From assembly GCA_026770025.1 (NCBI GenBank), contig JAMXDE010000006.1, positions 3,044,001 through 3,108,000 of the forward strand: DNA of 64,000 bases, in the 5' to 3' direction. This stretch comes from Craspedostauros australis (Eukaryota; Bacillariophyta; Bacillariophyceae; Mastogloiales; Achnanthaceae). A program made the translations under genes and the position numbers. Positions 1-11,058 of this stretch are shown here, piece by piece. Position 1 is the first letter of the stretch; every line of letters starts with the position of its first letter. Under the pieces are notes generated by a model, which did not search any database, was not told where the DNA came from, and saw nothing but the letters and a program-made list of their open reading frames with translations.

Positions 1-681
1 GATGCTCTGGAGAGCCATTGTGGCCGAGGCTGTGGCAGCTGTGGTTGCGCTGTGATCAAGGCTGACGTCGTTGGGATTGGTGCTGCCGCTGGTGGTGCTG
101 GTAGTATGGCTGGTATGGCTCGTGTTGAGAGCCTTTGAGGCTGATTTGTGACGAGATCTCCGCCTGGCAGAGTTGACGGCTTTGGTCGCTTTGGGTGATC
201 TGGACTTGGACGTTGGCGTTGCGGTGGACGCCCTCGTTGGTGAAGCCGCACCTGAGGACGCAGCAGCCGCAGCAGGCGAAGACTCAGCAGGTGGAGCCTC
301 CATGGGTGAAGCAGACTTGGGCAGGGGCTGCATGCCATCCAGCTGGCCCCTGTAGGCTCTGCGACGATTGAGCAACCTCTGCTGCCGCTGAGCATCGTAC
401 TGCGCCCGCTGCGGCGGATCTGCCAGCACCCTGACAGCCAGCACGACCGCATCCAGCCTCTGCTCCGTGGTGGTGCGCTGGGCATCGACAACATCCTCGC
501 TGGTCTGCGAAGTGTCGTTGCCCAGGTCCGCCAGGATGCCAAAGAGCTCGCTCCTGCGCTCGAAGTACGCCAGCTGGATCTGCTCGGGCGTTGCCGCCAC
601 AGAAACGCGCAGCACGTCGCTGTACAGATCAGCGAAGTCGCCGAACGCGCGGTCGATCAATCCGAGGTCTTGCAAGTCCAT
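1..681 (-). CDS. J-domain-like protein, 3' end beyond window
   Basis: The frame is open from an ATG at 679-681 to the window edge (227 codons), so the C-terminus is missing. Residues about 16-110 resemble a J domain: an opening DLYSDVLRV helix, then ATPEQIQLAYFERRSELF as helix II, and an ending VLADPPQRAQYD that matches the usual final helix. The HPD tripeptide that stimulates Hsp70 ATPase in true J proteins is absent; the equivalent loop reads FGILADLGND and is followed by an insertion. The rest is a low-complexity Ala/Ser/Thr/Pro and basic tail. It is best called a J-like protein: possibly a co-chaperone relative that binds without activating Hsp70. Family assignment is by pattern only. The upstream neighbour is divergent and 2.2 kb away. 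Confidence 0.6.
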   Translation of the reverse strand, partial: MDLQDLGLIDRAFGDFADLYSDVLRVSVAATPEQIQLAYFERRSELFGILADLGNDTSQTSEDVVDAQRTTTEQRLDAVVLAVRVLADPPQRAQYDAQRQQRLLNRRRAYRGQLDGMQPLPKSASPMEAPPAESSPAAAAASSGAASPTRASTATPTSKSRSPKATKAVNSARRRSRHKSASKALNTSHTSHTTSTTSGSTNPNDVSLDHSATTAATASATMALQSI

Positions 682-2875
682 TGTCTCTGCTGTTGTCGTT
701 GCTGCTGCTGCTGATGGCTGGTGCAGTGAGGGTGCTGTCGCTGAAGCCATGCCTGCCCTCCCCCTGATTTGCGAGGTCCTGTCGGTGTCAAGTTGGCGCC
801 AAGTTGTTGTGAATCTCGGCTCTGTGTGCTTGCGACAACTGCGTTGCTATGGACGTGAGGTGAATCAGGTCCTTCGTTAGAACTCAGCTCAATCCAATCC
901 AATCCAATCCAATTCTGCGATGCGCTTCAATGATGGCAATGATGGAGGTATCGTCCTATTGTGCTCTGTTCAATCTCTGGTCAACTCTTGGATGTGTTCG
1001 TGGATGTGTTCGTTGATTCTTTGTTTGGCTGTGCTCATCGAAAAAGGAGAGCTGCTGAGGTGCTGCTGGTATTATTTGTGCACGTGCCCATGCGCATTCG
1101 CCTCAACAGGAATCGTCTCCACTCTTGCGATTCGACTTGGTGGGTTGCCACGATGGTGATGTTGATGTTGATGCTGATGGATAAGAGTGTGTTGCTTGTC
1201 CTCCGTCTTCCTGTCTCTTGTCGTCTCTTGCGGCTGCTGCTGCCAGTGTATAGTATAGTACCTGTTTGTGGCAGTATCCGTGGCTGTACTCCCACTCGTA
1301 ACTCGTACTATTCGCACGAAGAGTGTCAAACAGTCTGTGTTCTGTTCGTGTCTCTTCTTGTTTTGTGTCGCCTTCCCTGGCGTTGTTCATCCGCCGCTCT
1401 CTCTTTGTCACAGTTTGCCGTTGCTGCCTTGCGATCGTCGTTGCGGGATGCAATTTTGGGTTTTGCTTGGCGGCATCCGCATTGCACATGGAAAACCACC
1501 GTCGCAACGGAAATACTTACAATGGCGTCGGTGATGGCCACGACATGTCGTTCTGTAATTAACCCCAATTTATCATTCAGGTGTGAATAAACAATAATGA
1601 TCCCACACTTATGACTCGGACTTGCCTCACATTTTTTTGAATTGCCACAAACCATTTCGCGGGATGGAACAAGATGCGCATGTCCGCCACCAACCCGCCA
1701 ATGATGTGTGCTGCCGCCTCCCACAAATCCAACACAGAATGACTCCCTCTCATCTCGTCCCACCCTGCTTCACTTCACTTCATCAGATTTCAATTCATTC
1801 TGTGGACAAATAAATCCCTCCTCGCTTGCGTGCGTGTGCCTCTCGTCTTGTTTGGTTTGAATACATAGTAGCACAATCTTGAAGCTTGATTCAATTTACT
1901 CTCTCTCTACTCTCTCGATGAATATAGTATTATATTAGACAACAGGACAGAGCTCCGACAACATAGAATACCATAATAGCGTTTCATGTGCACACCATCT
2001 CCAAATGATTCTTACGAATGGAAATTTAGACGCAAGTTAAATAATTTCATGGTGTTGCCCATCATGGAGGTGCACCTTGTGGAACATCGCAAGATTGGTT
2101 GCAACAACTTCGTGTGATTGTGAACGGCAAATTTTATATGCAAGCCATCCACACGAATCGTCTCAACGTTGTTGCCACTCATTCATTTGTTGCACGCAAT
2201 CCTTTGCGTGTGTCGACGATGCACTCTTGCTTTCCGCGATGATCAAATCGTGAGGTACCATTGCCCATGCATTATGCTATTATACTACGGCTATGTGTAG
2301 TACCCATCTCTGCTCATGCGGCATGATGTTCTGTGATGTGATGACGTTCATGATCATCTTGAACATGGACTTGGCCACTGGTGGACCAGAACGCCTTCAG
2401 AATCAATAGCAATTGTGGCGACCAGCGACCCCACGAACATGAGCCTGCGTTTTCTACCCAGGAAGGTGGACTGGATGATCCATGTGCACGTCACGCCGGC
2501 CTGCTCATGTGAAGTGCGCCAAGTGAATTCCCGTTTGACCAAATCGATCAAAAGCTCATCTCGATCGACCACTTCGATTTGATTGCTCGTTTTGAAATTC
2601 AAAATCGAGGAATTCACGAAACGCAAACGGAGACAACACGACGACCTGCATCGAACCGTGCTTCCACCAACAAGACGCCACGATCCAATGCAACGCAGTC
2701 GGTTGTTTGGCTTCTTGGCCAATCCTCATCCTTGGGTATTCTTGCTCGTGTCGAGTATCGACACTCTTCTGTTCATGAATCTGGACCTCCACAATCAAGA
2801 GAGTGGCATGTTGACGCGCTCTAGTTGCATTATCATCATCAACGTCAACATCGCCGTCTTGCTTCATTCATCGCA
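682..2875. other. Divergent intergenic region, no supported gene
   Basis: About 2.2 kb lies between the minus-strand J-like gene and the plus-strand coiled-coil gene. Open frames here (for example 961-1590 plus and 2354-2722 minus) are rich in Cys, Ser and Arg, show no domain-like pattern and overlap each other on both strands. A short run of CAATC/AATCC units sits at about 890-914. I see no RNA gene. Promoters for both flanking genes must lie here, but I cannot point to an element. Confidence 0.5.
890..914. repeat. Short AATCC tandem repeat
   Basis: Four to five head-to-tail copies of a 5-bp AATCC unit, upstream of the J-like gene on its promoter side. Likely a simple-sequence tract of no fixed function. 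Confidence 0.7.
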
Positions 2876-4933
2876 ATGAGTTCCGCATCCGAACCACCCA
2901 CTCTGCGCTGTCGCTTTTCGTTGGATGCGAGCAACGGCGGTGGTGGCGATGATGATGGTGGTGACAATGCCGCAGACAGCGACAGCCACGATGGACATGG
3001 ACAATCCCCCACGGTGGCATTGCAACAGGAACAGGGAAAGAAGTCGTCCTTCCTCATCAACTGCGCGCAACTATCGAACAGCGAAGATGGCGAGCACACT
3101 CGTGCAGCACCAGCAGCCTCTTCCAAATTGACACCGCCGATTGAAAGTGGCTGCTTCATTCTGCCCACGCCAGCGCAGCTCAGCATTGACAATGTCATGC
3201 TTCGAAAGGATTCCAACAAGGCCAACGGCAGCAGCAACGGCGGTGGTCACGCATCACCGACGCAAACGCCAATGCAACAGCAGCCCTTCGTGCTCGGTGG
3301 CTTCCAAATTATCAGCAATGCGCGGCAAGTCGAGGTGTACACTACGGATATGTCTGGCAAGGAATCCTACGTCATGACGGCAAAGGGCATTACCTATTAT
3401 CCACCTTCTTCTGACACTGACGCCGATACTGGCGATGGTGGTGACACTGACAATCAAGGTGATAGTTCCAGCACAAGACCATTGCTGAATAAGGCAGTTT
3501 GTGTCATACCCGGTGGTCCCAAAGAAGTCAAGGTGCTCAGAATCAAGCTGCTTAGTTTGCGACACGATAATGCGCCACCGTCGCGGCCATCATTATCGAA
3601 GCCCGCTCTTATTCGGTTGGTCAAAGTCACGGCGAGAATCCCAGAACCCAAAACAGCAAAATCGAATGTAACGACATCTGCACGAGTTGCATCAAGAGCA
3701 GCGGCAGCATTCGGGGGCATGTCTCCGTCAATATTCACGCAGGGGCATGGCATGGGTGCGGGTGGTCCTGCGAATGCCATGTCAGCATTGCAGACATCAC
3801 CGACCATGGGCATGCTGCAACAGCAGTTCTTGCTTCAACAACAACAACAACAGCATCAGCAGAGTCATAGTCATGAACATGGCCATCAGCAACAACAACA
3901 ACAGCATCAACTGCACTATCAACAGCAGCAGCAGCAATATCAACAGAGAACTTCATCTGCGGCGCTGAATGCAACAAATGGGATAGACAAGGAGGATCTA
4001 GGCGCCGCCATGACGACCATGTCCATTCTGGCGCGTTCCACAGAGGAGAGAATGGAGAAGACTGTTGCGGAGCAGTTCAACAAGATCACGCATGCGCTTG
4101 CTCACTCATCTCAGGCTGCCATCCTGTCATCCGCCAAGGCAACCTCCAATGCTTCTGCAGCTGCGATTGCGTCAGCCCTGGAACATCACACGGAACGGCT
4201 GGAAGGGCTCTATCGGAAAGAGGAGGTCGCTCAGAAAAGTGACGAGACGCTTGAAAACGCATCCCAGCAGCAGCAAGAATATTTGGAAGCGCTGTTTGTA
4301 AGGCTGCAAACGCAGCAAGAGCAGCAGTTGAAATCGTTGTTCGCAGAGCACGTGTCGCCATTGAACAAGCTGATCGTCGAACAGTCGGAGTTGCTGCGAG
4401 CGCAAGCCAAGGAGCTGGAGGCAGAAAAACGACGCATCGCCGACCTCCAAGAAGCCATGGTGCGGTCCATGGAGCAACAAACGAAGCTGCAATCCAGCGT
4501 CCAGAGCATGATGGTGGCAATCGAGGACATGCAGCGCAAAAAGGAGCAGATGATCGACCTGGATGACACGCACATCATCCCAACGCAATCGGCGTCCTTG
4601 CTGGACGGTGGTCCCGTTCCAAACACCTTCGGCGGTGGTGGCGGTGCGTTTGGATTCAGCAATGGCAACAGAAACACGGACACATCCACGACGCAGCTGG
4701 CGTGGATCGACGATGATGCGCCGAACCTGCTGAATGACACGACCATCCTGCAGAACCAGACTTGGGCGGACCAAACCATGGCGACGCTGCCTTCGTTGGC
4801 AACCGCGAGATCCCCGTCAGATGGAAACGAAAGCGTCCTGAATCGAACGAAATTGCTGGGGCTGGGTGAAGAAGATGATGGAGACATGAACAGAACCATG
4901 TTCAGCTTGCGAACCGTACCAGGAGAGAAGTAG
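2876..4933 (+). CDS. Gln-rich coiled-coil protein, possibly PAAT-like
   Basis: 685 codons. The frame is open from an ATG at 2825, but I choose 2876 because the protein then starts MSSASEPPTL after a spacer that looks like leader. Residues about 30-130 are low complexity. About 140-270 form a plausible folded domain with GGFQIISNARQVEVY, VKVLRIKLLSL and ALIRLVKVTAR. This alternation of beta-strand segments recalls the N-terminal domain of the ATPase PAAT (C10orf88) family; that link is tentative. About 300-360 is Gly/Met then Gln/His-rich, and about 365-560 is a long Gln/Glu/Ala-rich helical region predicted as coiled coil, followed by a low-complexity tail. No catalytic motif is visible. It may be a scaffold or oligomerising protein. 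Confidence that it is a gene is high; the family call is low. Confidence 0.7.
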   Translation: MSSASEPPTLRCRFSLDASNGGGGDDDGGDNAADSDSHDGHGQSPTVALQQEQGKKSSFLINCAQLSNSEDGEHTRAAPAASSKLTPPIESGCFILPTPAQLSIDNVMLRKDSNKANGSSNGGGHASPTQTPMQQQPFVLGGFQIISNARQVEVYTTDMSGKESYVMTAKGITYYPPSSDTDADTGDGGDTDNQGDSSSTRPLLNKAVCVIPGGPKEVKVLRIKLLSLRHDNAPPSRPSLSKPALIRLVKVTARIPEPKTAKSNVTTSARVASRAAAAFGGMSPSIFTQGHGMGAGGPANAMSALQTSPTMGMLQQQFLLQQQQQQHQQSHSHEHGHQQQQQQHQLHYQQQQQQYQQRTSSAALNATNGIDKEDLGAAMTTMSILARSTEERMEKTVAEQFNKITHALAHSSQAAILSSAKATSNASAAAIASALEHHTERLEGLYRKEEVAQKSDETLENASQQQQEYLEALFVRLQTQQEQQLKSLFAEHVSPLNKLIVEQSELLRAQAKELEAEKRRIADLQEAMVRSMEQQTKLQSSVQSMMVAIEDMQRKKEQMIDLDDTHIIPTQSASLLDGGPVPNTFGGGGGAFGFSNGNRNTDTSTTQLAWIDDDAPNLLNDTTILQNQTWADQTMATLPSLATARSPSDGNESVLNRTKLLGLGEEDDGDMNRTMFSLRTVPGEK

Positions 4934-5286
4934 GGGACTGTTATCGCAGGCAAGCAAAAGAGATCACGATTTTGAATACGAATCGTCGTTTTCATTAATC
5001 CAGTCACGAACAACGCTTAGTCACGATCACGCGCCCGATTTGGGGTGTTCTCGTTGTCGTAGAAACTGTACCAAATTGTACGCTGAAGTGGACATGAAGA
5101 ATGGCGTCATGTTTGCGTGCAAATGAGCAACATCGTGGAAATGGTGTCCACCACGACAAAGCACGTGAAGAATGGAAATTTCCAAAACTTGCAACCGACA
5201 ATCAGAGTTGGCAATTGTGGTGAGGTTGGCACACACAAGAGAGGAAGGAGAGACAGCGAAGCGTCGAGACAATTGGAGATGGCACC
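4934..5286. other. Short intergenic gap between two plus-strand genes
   Basis: About 350 bases between the coiled-coil gene and the RING/BRCT gene, same orientation. It should contain the terminator of the first and the promoter and leader of the second. No distinct motif is recognised. Confidence 0.5.
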
Positions 5287-8200
5287 ATGGCATCAAGTTT
5301 ATGGACATCGCTGAGCCGAGTGTGGAGTCCGCGCCGACAGGCGACAGCAGAACGCGAGGAAGAAGTGAGTGCTGGTGACAAGCAGAAAGAGTCCCTGTTG
5401 GCTTGCACGAGCCAGTCCAGCCAGAGCGAGGAGCACGGACATGACGAGCACTCGCAGAAGCACGGCGAAAGTGAGGGTTGCGGTCTCACACATCAGTCTG
5501 TGGGTTCAGCAGACGAAGAGGGGGATTGCCACCACAGTGATCACAACGACAGCGATAACGACGAAGACCGACGCACAAGCCGCGTGAGCTGGGCAGATCA
5601 GACACAATCGCAGCTGCAAGACCTCACCATGTCTCCGCAAACCCGCAGGCAGCTGAGGGAGATCACATCGCCCCGCAGGTCTCCGAGACACGGCAGCAGC
5701 AAAGGCAAAGGCAGTCCGCGGTCGCGTTTGAAGGCTGTCAAGCGCAGATCAACAGCAGTAAGGAGGCCAACATCACCAGCCGCACCAACTCGATCAGCAG
5801 CCCAACGCAGTGGCAACAAGAGCACTGGCAGTACGAAGGGCTCTTCACGGTCGACCGTCGCAGCAGCCAACCAAGGTGGTTGGATTGGCCGATCCGCAAA
5901 CAGGGCGTCTCCAACTCCGCCAGCCTCCAAGAACAACGTCAACAGCACTGCTGAGAGCACTGTTGAGAGCACTGCTGATAGCAAACCCAACCAACGTTTG
6001 CAAGCACATCGAAGCTCAAGGCCGCATGGGGATGGCGAGGCTGGTGCTAAGCCTATTGCAGAGACAGGACTTGCATCTGCATCATCCAACCAGCAGAGCA
6101 AAAGCAAGGCCAAGGCAACTGCCGAAGTTTCCAACTCAAAACTTGCATCCAAGAGCGAGAAGGAGGGTGTCCAAGCCAATAGCAACACTGATAGCAACAC
6201 TGACAAGCAAGAGGCCAAGCTCCAGCTCTGGCAAACCATCGACCGCGAGCTGCGTGTCAACATCGGCAACTCCCTGCGCTGCGGCATCTGTCTCTCCACC
6301 GTCATCAATCCCTACTGCACTCCCTGCGTGCATGTCTACTGCCAGGACTGCCTGTACAGCGCCATCCGCGCCACGTCCAGATGCCCCGAATGCAAGACCG
6401 AAGTCACGAGGCGCTCCTGCCAGCCCATGCCCCACATGGATGGTCTGGCAGCGGCCTACAAGCAAGCGCTCAAGGAGTTCGCCCTCACGCCGTCGCAGTA
6501 CACCCGCTCCTTCACAACCCTCACGCAGGCTGTGGGTGGCGACAGCGATGAGAGCGACAACAGCGATAATGACGACGACGACAATTCGAATGGAGGCGAA
6601 GGCATCCAACCACCTCCTGGGATTGCGGGACGCCCGTCAAAGAAGGCGGATCTGATCGAGGATCTCGAGGAGATGTCACCCTCCCTCGCGGTCCTGCTGC
6701 AAAAGACCCGGAACCTGCAGATGGAGAACCAGGAGATGGGCATCCCCGCAACCAACGCGGAGAGCAACTACACGATCGCCAGCAACAACACAACCGCGAA
6801 CATGGAGACGCAGGAGATGCTGCAGACTGCCGTGGATCGATACGATACCGCCAAGGCTTGGCAATCCGCCTTCGACTCGCAGACGGCGGAATCGCCGCCC
6901 GTTGAACCCATCTTTGTCCAGGAGAATCACAGCGTCGTGCGTGCCAACGGCAAGGCCTTGAAGCATACGCTGGAGGAGGAGGAAGAACAGACGCAGCAGA
7001 ACATCCCTGGGCAGCAGGAAGCGTCCCACGATATCGACTCCACCGATGACAATCCAGCCATGACCTTCGGCTTTGACTACGACGACGATTCTGAGAATGA
7101 CAATGGCAATGAAAATGAAGACAACGAGCATGGCAATGGAAACGATGCCGAAGCTGAACCACCGGTTGTGATGGACAATCGTCCGCCGGCAACACTGACA
7201 ACGCCGACAACACCCACCAAGCCTGTATCCATCCTACGAAAGTCTGATTCGCCATCCTCCATGGGCAGCGACAAGAGGCCATCTCCAACGTCTGACGATC
7301 CACAACACATGGCCGACAGATGTCCTGATATATCGCCCATGGCTGACCTTGGAGAGTCAGCATCTCCTCATACCGGCGATACCGACAACGACAACAACAA
7401 CAACAACATGCAGGGCGGCAAGCTTGCGAAACAGGCAACATCTTCGTCTTCTGCTGGAAACAACAACAACACCACACTTGCCACAGTAGAATCGACCCCA
7501 ACATCATCCAAGACATCACCGAGATTCATTTCGCAGCCACCGGGCGTTGCTGCTACGAACACCAGCACGATGCCAATGCAAGGCAAGCCGCTCATGATCA
7601 TGACAAGAACCGATGCCGTCACAACCGACATCTCCGCCGTCGATTCGCATGTCGTATCGTCGCCTTCCAAATCCGTTGCGTCTTCCATCTCCGCTTCGCC
7701 AGGCCATCCCAATCTACGCACATGGGACCAGCATCAACATGCCAACGAAGATGCTGACGATGATCTTGGTCATGATTACAGCGAGAGCATGGTGTCCGTG
7801 CCGTTTGATGACAACGACTCCGATCGCACAGTCCCAATGGAGGGCAGCATCGAGCAACTGCGAATGAGCCTGGACGGAGCCTTTGCGGATGATGAAGCGA
7901 GAGAGCAGCAGGTGGCTGATACCTGCTGTGGCATCAACTCCGCCGATGAATTGACTGCGCCGTACGGGACAGCCACACAGTCGCAAGAAGAGAAGGAGTC
8001 CAGCCAACAGAAGGACAGAGGTGAAACAGCAAAGGCACAAACAAGGGCGCAGGCAGCCGAAGTCAAAGCAAATCAAGAAACAAAATCACAACCGGAGCTG
8101 ACGCTGAAGCTGAAGCACGACCCGCCAAGTATCCATCCCAACATCACAACGACGCGCGGAAGCTCACGCAGTCGTAGTCAAAGTCGCACACGCAGCGCAA

Positions 8201-10859
8201 CGAAAACGGCAACAACAACGGCAACGACTGCATCTTCATCAGTGCCACAGTCATCATCAGGAAAGGCAACAGCACCAGGATCCAATGCAGGCGAAAGCAC
8301 CAACGTCGAAGAGAGCGGCATAAGCAAAACCACCCAACAACACAGCAAGAAACAGGGCACAAAAAGCAGGAAAACGTTGTCAAAGGAGTTGAACTACTTC
8401 ACGTCGCCGTCAGGTCGCATCAAGATGGCGGTGCTGGAGAAAGATGGCAACACAGAGGAGACCAGGCAATCCACGGAGTCAGAATGCTCCCTGCCAAGTG
8501 CCGATGATGCGATTGACGTCATGAAACCACCATTCGAATCGGACCTTTCGCCAATCCCAACCAAACGCTCGGCCAATGCAAAGGTCTTTACCAACTCCAG
8601 CAATGATCACAGCCACGATGACGACACGGATGGAATGGATCGCAAGATGCCGGCAAGAGACGATGATGAGTCACTTGCCGTCCAAGAGAGAGAACACGAG
8701 ACACAAGATGGCGCCTGCATGATTCCTGTTGGAACCATCGTCGAAGTCCAATCTCGTACATGGCCCGGCGTCAACAAGATCGGCGGTGTTGCACGCATCA
8801 TCAAGGCCAACAGTGTTACGAGCACCTACGATGTGCGGTACGTGCTGGGAGGAAGGGAACTGGATGTGGATGCTGTGTTCGTCCGCCCTCACGATGTCGA
8901 AGCTGCGGCAAGCATCATACCGGTTGCTCCCCAAGCTGCTCGCACTGCCGCTGCCACACCCACCGTTGCTCGCACGTCCAGAGCTTCTCGTACGGATGCA
9001 AATGTCGCTGCAAATGCAAATGTCACATCCACGTCAACAGGCCAAGGAGCGAGCCAAAGGAACCCATGTCGCCGCTCACGCAGAGCACCGCGACCACGCG
9101 ACTTTCTGGATCCAGAAGGCAACGACAAGAAGAAAAAGAGCAACGCTGCTGCCGGATCGGTCAATCTTCTGTTGTTTTCACCATCCAACAAAGACCTTGT
9201 GGCGAAGATCAAGTCGCCCGATCCAGACGGCCTGCCGCCGGAGTTGCTGGCGCAGCTCGCCAAGGATGGATTTGATACTGCGGGGCTTGTGCCCGGGGCG
9301 CCATCAAACGTAAACAACGATGGCAGTAGCAGCAACGGCGGTGACGGAAATGGGCCATCCACAGCAAGAGGGCGAAAACGCCGCGCTACAACGAAGACAA
9401 GCCGTTCCAATTCAAGGTCGGCGAAGAAGCCCAGAGTTCAGAGGGATCCAGAGCCAGAGCCAGAAATCACGGCCGAAGTGGCTGCTGCTGCTGCTGCTGA
9501 AACGTCCCCCGCAAGCACGACCAGGTCATCTGCGCGACGCAAACGTGGCCGCTCAAGCGCAGACACGGTGGCAAGCGCAACTTCATTTGCTGCAGCCGCT
9601 GCCAAGGCAATTGCATCCGTGAAGGCGAACAGTGGGAGGACACCGAAGAACAAGAAGGCAAAGCATGTCACCAAATCGCTGATCTTTTCCACAGTGCCGA
9701 AATTCACTCGCGCCCAGCAACAGAAACTGGCGCAGCGACGGTACCAGCAGTTATTTGAAGAGCACAAGGTGATTCACGTCCTGCAATCAAGCCTGAACGA
9801 TGCTGACATGAAACTGCTTCGATCTCTTGTGACCAAGACGAAGAATTTAAGCGGTAAGTTTGTGCTGTATTGGAATGTGACATGAATACATGTGCGTCGT
9901 GTTTGTGGAGAACTGCTGCGCACAGCACTTCCCCGCGACATCGTCCCATCGCCCTGACACCTTTTCCTCTTCTCTATTATACTTGTCTTTGTCATCGTTC
10001 ATCTCTTGGAATCCATGGCTTGATCCATTTTCGTTCCGTTGCTGTCTCTCTCCATATTTTTCTTCAAACAGTCCAACTTCGAATCTGCGAGAACTTTTCG
10101 AAGAACATTAGTCCCACCATCTGCGTCATGCCAGTTGCTGAACAAAAGAAGCAACGTCGGCCCCAAAGGAAAGGAAGGAAACAAAAGAAAAAAGCGGACA
10201 ACGCCACTAACAGACTGACCGCGAATTCTCGCACCCTCAAGGCGATGCGATCTGCGTTGGATGGGATCCCAATCGTATCACCTGATTGGATATACCGTCT
10301 CAGCAAGGCGGGCAAGGTCTCGGCTCCGGATTCTGAGGAATGTATCCAGACGTTGCCAACTAAAACAGACGGCGTCGAGTCCATGACTACATGTGGCATC
10401 ACGAGCACAGCCGCGAAGCTCCAGTGGGCGAAGGAGCAGCAGGCCGCTGATGAGGACACAAATGCTCAGGAGATCATCGCCCCGCTTCGCAACTGCAGCG
10501 TGTTGCTGATCGCGTCCTTTGCGAAAGAGAAGCGCAGCGATATGCACACCCTCATCACTGAGGCCGGCGGTGACGTTATTAACACTGCTTCAGCCGCGGT
10601 GAGCAAGCTGAACGCACTGTCCGGCGAAGAATCGTCACAGCGAATTGTGCTGCTGTGTGATGATTCGGCATCCACGGTACCATCAGGCATTGCGAAGGCT
10701 GTGGAGCAAGCAACTGCGAAAGGGCATGGGGGCGACATTATGGTCGTGCATTCTGCGTGGGTGTTTGATTGCATTACGTGCAGCGCCATGTTGGATGCCA
10801 AACTGTTCGCGCCAAAGAGCAAGAAGGGAAAGCATCTCTGGGAGATGTGTCAAAAGTAG
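5287..10859 (+). CDS. RING / Tudor-like / tandem BRCT protein (BRCA1-BARD1 type)
   Basis: Two exons, 5287-9853 and 10072-10859, joined in phase 1 by a GTAAGT...CAG intron, give 1784 residues. A C3HC4 RING lies at residues 332-369 (C332, C335, C347, H349, C352, C355, C366, C369), followed by a TxRS segment as in BRCA1/BARD1. Residues about 1145-1205 (GTIVEVQSRTWPGVNKIGG...YDVRYVLGG) look like a Tudor/chromo-barrel module. Two BRCT repeats end the protein. The first begins in exon 1 (KSLIFSTVPKF) and ends in exon 2 (IVSPDWIYRL); the second runs from CSVLLIASF to VVHSAWVFDCI. The long middle is acidic, Ser/Asn-rich and disordered with basic patches. RING plus BRCT implies a nuclear E3 ligase acting in DNA-damage signalling; substrate is unknown. 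The start has a good context (caccATGg). Without the splice, both BRCT fragments look like unrelated frames. Confidence 0.85.
9854..10071 (+). other. Spliceosomal intron of the RING/BRCT gene
   Basis: 218 bases from GTAAGT at 9854 to a CAG ending at 10071, with a pyrimidine-rich stretch before the acceptor. Removing it restores one frame across the first BRCT repeat, which is the main support. Confidence 0.75.
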
Positions 10860-11058
10860 AATGTGACGCAATGAAGCAATCTTGCGTGGGGGCAAGGCAA
10901 GCGCGAGGCGGAGCGCAAGATGGCGCACGGCTGTTAGCGAAAAAATGTAATCTATAGAAATTACGTGAACTGCATGTTGACACGAGGACTTTGTCGACGC
11001 TGTTGTCTTTGCCTCGTGCCATGTGTCCAGGCAACGGCATCGTTGTGGTGTGTGGACT

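Noticed and set aside
961-1590. 209-codon plus-strand frame
   Set aside because: Cys/Arg/Leu-rich, no domain, overlapped by several minus frames of equal quality.
5598-9767. Long minus-strand frames opposite the RING/BRCT gene (for example 6521-7519)
   Set aside because: Shadows of the Ser/Asn/Asp-rich coding strand; composition is Cys/Arg/Leu-rich with no motif.
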